A stretch of 8,067 nt of DNA from the NCBI GenBank assembly GCA_003218345.1, contig QHNF01000224.1, forward strand, positions 1 to 8,067, given 5' to 3'. Source of the DNA: Verrucomicrobiota bacterium (lineage in GTDB: Bacteria; Verrucomicrobiota; Verrucomicrobiia; Chthoniobacterales; UBA10450). Both the position numbers and the translations under genes were made by a program. Every line of letters starts with the position of its first letter. Within the stretch, counting starts at the first letter, position 1. The notes below the pieces were generated by a model. That model saw nothing but the letters and a program-made list of their open reading frames with translations. It did not search any database and was not told the origin of the DNA. Shown one piece after another: positions 5,240 to 8,067 of the stretch.

Positions 5240-7852
5240 ATGCAGCACAGACCGGTCGGGACGGTAACTTTTCTGTTCACTGATATGGAAGGGTCGAGCA
5301 GGGCGTGGGATTCGTATCCGTCTGAAACACGCGCTGCGTTGCAGCGGCATGATGAGATCGTGGCGCGAGAAGTCGAAGCGCATAATGGCGCGATTATTCT
5401 GGAGCGCGGCGAAGGCGACAGTGTGTTCGCAGTTTTTACGCGCGGGAGCGATGCTATCGCCACGGCCTTCGAAATTCAGCGCGCATTTCGAAAAGAACCG
5501 TGGCCAATTCATGTGCCGGTTCGTGTCCGCATGGCGATTCATACCGGCGAAGCGGTCGCTGATTATCGTGGTCCGGATGTGAATCGCGCCGCGCGCATCC
5601 GAGCGATTGGGCATGGCGAGCAGGTTCTTGTTTCAGGTGTCACGGCTGAGATCGTGCGCGGAACGCTCCCCGAAAATGCGGCGCTCATCGACTTGGGTCA
5701 GCATCGGCTGCGAGATATCGTCGAGACCGAACACGTGTTCCAATTGGCGCATCCAGAGCTTCGAGAAGAATTTCCGCCGCTCAAATCGCTCGGTAATTTT
5801 CGTCAGAACCTGCCAGTCCAACTGACCTCGTTCATTGGGCGGGAACGCGAACGAGAAGCGGTTCGCGCGCTGATCAATGAGAATCGCGTCGTGACACTAG
5901 TCGGCTCAGGCGGTTGCGGAAAGACGCGGCTTGCAATCCAGGTTGGAGCGGACTTGCTCGAGCAATTTCCGAACGGCGTGCGTTTTGTAGACCTCGCGCC
6001 GCTCCGCGATCCATCGCTTGTTCTTGATGGCATCGCCGCGGTGGTGGAGGTCAAGCTGGAGCAAGACGATGCCAAGGATGATGCGCTGGTTCGAACGCTA
6101 CAGGGTACGAAGGCGCTGATTATCCTCGACAACTGCGAACATCTCGTGCGGGCATGCGCCGACGCCGTGTTAGTCTTGCTTCGAGCGGGCGAGCACGTGC
6201 GCATACTTGCTACAAGCCGCGAACCGCTCGGTCTGACGGGCGAAAGCACATGGCGCGTGCCGTCGCTCTCGGTGCCTGATAGAGCGAAAAGTGTGGAAGA
6301 GGTCAGAGCGTCCGAAGCGATTCAGCTGTTCGTCGATAGAGCAGCTGCGGCACGACAAGGATTTGCGCTCAGCGCAGGGAATGCCCAAACGATCGTTGAT
6401 GTCTGTCGCACGCTCGAAGGCGTGCCGCTCGCAATCGAGTTGGCCGCGGCGCGCGTGAAGGCGTTAAGCCCACGCGAAATTCGGGACCGTTTATCGGATC
6501 GATTTCGGCTTTTAACCGGAGGCCGCGGACGCCATCAGACGCTGCGATCGGCGATCGACTGGAGCTACGATCTGCTTTCCGAGGAAGAACGCGGATTGTT
6601 CCGGCGGCTATCGGTTTTCGCCGGCAGCTTTGATTTGGCTGCGGTCGAAGCGATCTGGCCGGAGAGTGATTCTCTCGATCGTATCGAGCAGCTCGTGGAC
6701 AAGTCGCTCGTGACAGTCGAACAACTGAACGACGATACGTTGCGGTATCGGTTGCTCGAAAGTTTGCGGCAGTACGGCGCCGAGCGGCTTGTCGAAGTGG
6801 GTGAGGAAGAGGATGCCCGCGAGCGACACTTCAACCATTACTTAGCGATTGCTGAGCGTGCTTACCAACAACGAATCGAAGACGAGGCGGCTTCACTCGC
6901 CGCGCTCGAAGCTGACCACGATGATTTCCGTGCGGCCTTGCGGTGGGCGCGTTCGCGTCCGCGGGATCTACTTCGGCTGGCGTCGGCGCTCGGATGGTTC
7001 TGGCACTTGCGCTCTCATTATCGCGAGGGAGGAGCGTGGTTGGAGCAAGCACTGGCCGCGAATCCCACGGGCCGCTCGCACGAAAAGGCGCGGGCTCTCT
7101 GGGCGCTGAGTATGATTCTCCAGTGGCAGGGCAAAATCGATGCGGCGCGTCCGTTAGCCGAAGAAGGCTTGGAACTGTGGCGAGAAACAGACGACCGATT
7201 GGAACTCGCCTTGGCGCTCGAAAGCGTTGGCTGGTCGCAATACACCAAGAACGACTACGTCGCTGCGCTTCGTTTGATGGAGGAGTGCGTTGATCTTTAT
7301 CGCGAGTTGGGTTCAGAAAAACTCGTGACGCGCGGCCGCGTAGCCGTTGGCCAGATGTTGGCAGCGCTGGGTGATGTTGAGCGCACCGAAATGTTGGCCC
7401 GTGAAACGTTGGCGGAGGGTCGTACCCAAGGCGAACCCAAAATCATACATTACTCACTACATTATCTGGCTGATTGCGAACTGTGGCGCGGAGATCCGCA
7501 AAAGGCTGTTTCTCTCTACGCAAACAGTCTGCGCGCGGCTCTCGATTATGGAAACGAAATGGAAGCCGCATGCGAAATGCAAGGGATTGCCATGGCTCTC
7601 GCCGGCTCGGGACATGAGGAGGAGGGGCTTCGCTTGTATGGCGCGACTTGCGCACAATTGGAGCGGCTGCAAACAACAATGCTCGATGAAATCGCCTTTT
7701 GGGTTAACTTCAAAGAGCAATATCTAGAGTCAGCGCGAAAACGAATCGGCACTGCCGCCGCGAAGAAAGCTCACGAGGAAGGTTGTGCCATGGATTGGCA
7801 AGATGCGCTGGCATTCGCTGCTGCTGCCAAAGGTGTCGCGGGAGTCGAATGA
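5240..7852 (+). CDS. Class III nucleotidyl cyclase - STAND ATPase - TPR signalling protein
   Basis: Intact 870-residue protein (numbering from ATG 5240; a GTG at 5237 would add one residue and an in-frame stop lies at 5210). Residues 1-170 form a class III cyclase domain: VGTVTFLFTDMEGSSRAW with metal Asp15, ERGEGDSVFAVF with metal Asp60, and DYRGPDVNRAARIRA with Asp108, Asn115 and Arg119 in the base- and transition-state positions. The position usually held by Lys is Arg56. After LTSFIGRERE comes a STAND/NB-ARC-like ATPase: Walker A GSGGCGKT (222-229), Walker B LIILD (293-297), ATSREPL (324-330), GVPLAIELAAARVKAL (from 394), then a winged-helix-like part (LRSAIDWSYDLL onward). About 585-800 is TPR-like helical repeat. 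Relatives often end in a LuxR-type DNA-binding domain; this one stops before it. Likely a cytosolic, ligand-controlled switch; substrate and signal are unknown. Confidence 0.92.
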   Translation: MQHRPVGTVTFLFTDMEGSSRAWDSYPSETRAALQRHDEIVAREVEAHNGAIILERGEGDSVFAVFTRGSDAIATAFEIQRAFRKEPWPIHVPVRVRMAIHTGEAVADYRGPDVNRAARIRAIGHGEQVLVSGVTAEIVRGTLPENAALIDLGQHRLRDIVETEHVFQLAHPELREEFPPLKSLGNFRQNLPVQLTSFIGREREREAVRALINENRVVTLVGSGGCGKTRLAIQVGADLLEQFPNGVRFVDLAPLRDPSLVLDGIAAVVEVKLEQDDAKDDALVRTLQGTKALIILDNCEHLVRACADAVLVLLRAGEHVRILATSREPLGLTGESTWRVPSLSVPDRAKSVEEVRASEAIQLFVDRAAAARQGFALSAGNAQTIVDVCRTLEGVPLAIELAAARVKALSPREIRDRLSDRFRLLTGGRGRHQTLRSAIDWSYDLLSEEERGLFRRLSVFAGSFDLAAVEAIWPESDSLDRIEQLVDKSLVTVEQLNDDTLRYRLLESLRQYGAERLVEVGEEEDARERHFNHYLAIAERAYQQRIEDEAASLAALEADHDDFRAALRWARSRPRDLLRLASALGWFWHLRSHYREGGAWLEQALAANPTGRSHEKARALWALSMILQWQGKIDAARPLAEEGLELWRETDDRLELALALESVGWSQYTKNDYVAALRLMEECVDLYRELGSEKLVTRGRVAVGQMLAALGDVERTEMLARETLAEGRTQGEPKIIHYSLHYLADCELWRGDPQKAVSLYANSLRAALDYGNEMEAACEMQGIAMALAGSGHEEEGLRLYGATCAQLERLQTTMLDEIAFWVNFKEQYLESARKRIGTAAAKKAHEEGCAMDWQDALAFAAAAKGVAGVE
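7840..7844 (+). promoter_or_regulatory. Ribosome binding site of amrS
   Basis: GGGAG inside the end of the cyclase gene lies seven bases before the ATG at 7852 and only four before the in-frame ATG at 7849. Normal spacing favours 7852, which shares one base with the TGA stop (TGATG), a typical reinitiation arrangement. Confidence 0.55.
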
Positions 7853-8067
7853 TGCAAACGTTGACGCAATCTGATTATCCGGGTCGCTGGTGGATGATGT
7901 TGCCGGATGAGCGCATCGAGTGCCGGCTTTGTCCGCGATTTTGCAAGCTTCATGAAGGGCAGCGTGGGTTTTGCTTCGTTAGGCAGCGGGTGGGCGATGG
8001 AATGGTTCTGACGACTTATGGGCGGAGCAGCGGGTTTTGCGTTGATCCGATTGAAAAGAAGCCGCTG
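7852..8067 (+). CDS. amrS: AmmeMemoRadiSam system radical SAM enzyme, N-terminal part (3' end outside window)
   Basis: The frame is open to the window end, giving 72 residues. WWMMLPDERIECRLCPRFC, then KLHEGQRGFCFVRQ and VLTTYGRSSGFCVDPIEKKPL match the N-terminus of the radical SAM enzymes of the AmmeMemoRadiSam group (AmrS; relatives of pyruvate formate-lyase activating enzymes). Cys24, Cys27, Cys31 and Cys41 form the conserved N-terminal cysteine set; the CxxxCxxC that binds the 4Fe-4S cluster and S-adenosylmethionine lies beyond the window edge. In many prokaryotes these enzymes are encoded next to Memo-like (AmrB) and AMMECR1-like (AmrA) proteins; the reaction is not settled as far as I know. 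The start overlaps the cyclase stop, so expression is probably coupled. ATG 7849 in the same frame is an alternative start. Confidence 0.87.
   Translation, partial: MQTLTQSDYPGRWWMMLPDERIECRLCPRFCKLHEGQRGFCFVRQRVGDGMVLTTYGRSSGFCVDPIEKKPL

Overview
The window looks like chromosomal DNA from a Gram-negative-type soil or environmental bacterium. A HlyD-type periplasmic adaptor implies a two-membrane envelope. Base composition is moderately GC-rich by eye, and most genes carry AAGGA/GGAG ribosome sites. The protein mix (cyclase-STAND-TPR regulator, AmmeMemoRadiSam enzyme, DUF5519, DoxX-like) would fit Verrucomicrobiota or Acidobacteriota, but that placement is only an impression. I see no rRNA, tRNA, CRISPR array, insertion sequence or phage gene.

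Region 1 (1-2466) is an exporter operon: the C-terminal part of a HlyD-family adaptor, an ABC ATPase, and an ABC-2 permease of the YbhG/YbhF/YbhS type. The genes are joined by ATGA start/stop overlaps. The permease is broken at about 1921: its N-terminal and C-terminal parts lie in different frames, with a few residues of the second membrane helix missing.

Region 2 (2498-3853) continues on the same strand with three small genes at short spacing, each with its own ribosome site: a DUF5519 'luciferase family' protein, an NmrA-like NAD(P)-binding protein and a DoxX-like four-helix membrane protein. They may be co-transcribed with the exporter.

Region 3 (3958-5100) holds a secreted protein of unknown function on the minus strand and, divergent from it, a cytoplasmic repeat (propeller-like) protein that is also split by a frame change near 4830. 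Between their starts lie two adjacent perfect 10-bp palindromes.

Region 4 (5240-8067) holds a large intact signalling protein: a class III nucleotidyl cyclase domain, a STAND-type ATPase and TPR-like helical repeats, with no C-terminal DNA-binding domain. Its stop codon overlaps the start of an AmmeMemoRadiSam radical SAM enzyme (amrS), which runs off the window end. The coupling of this cyclase/STAND protein to amrS, and the two disrupted genes, are the points most worth a second look.
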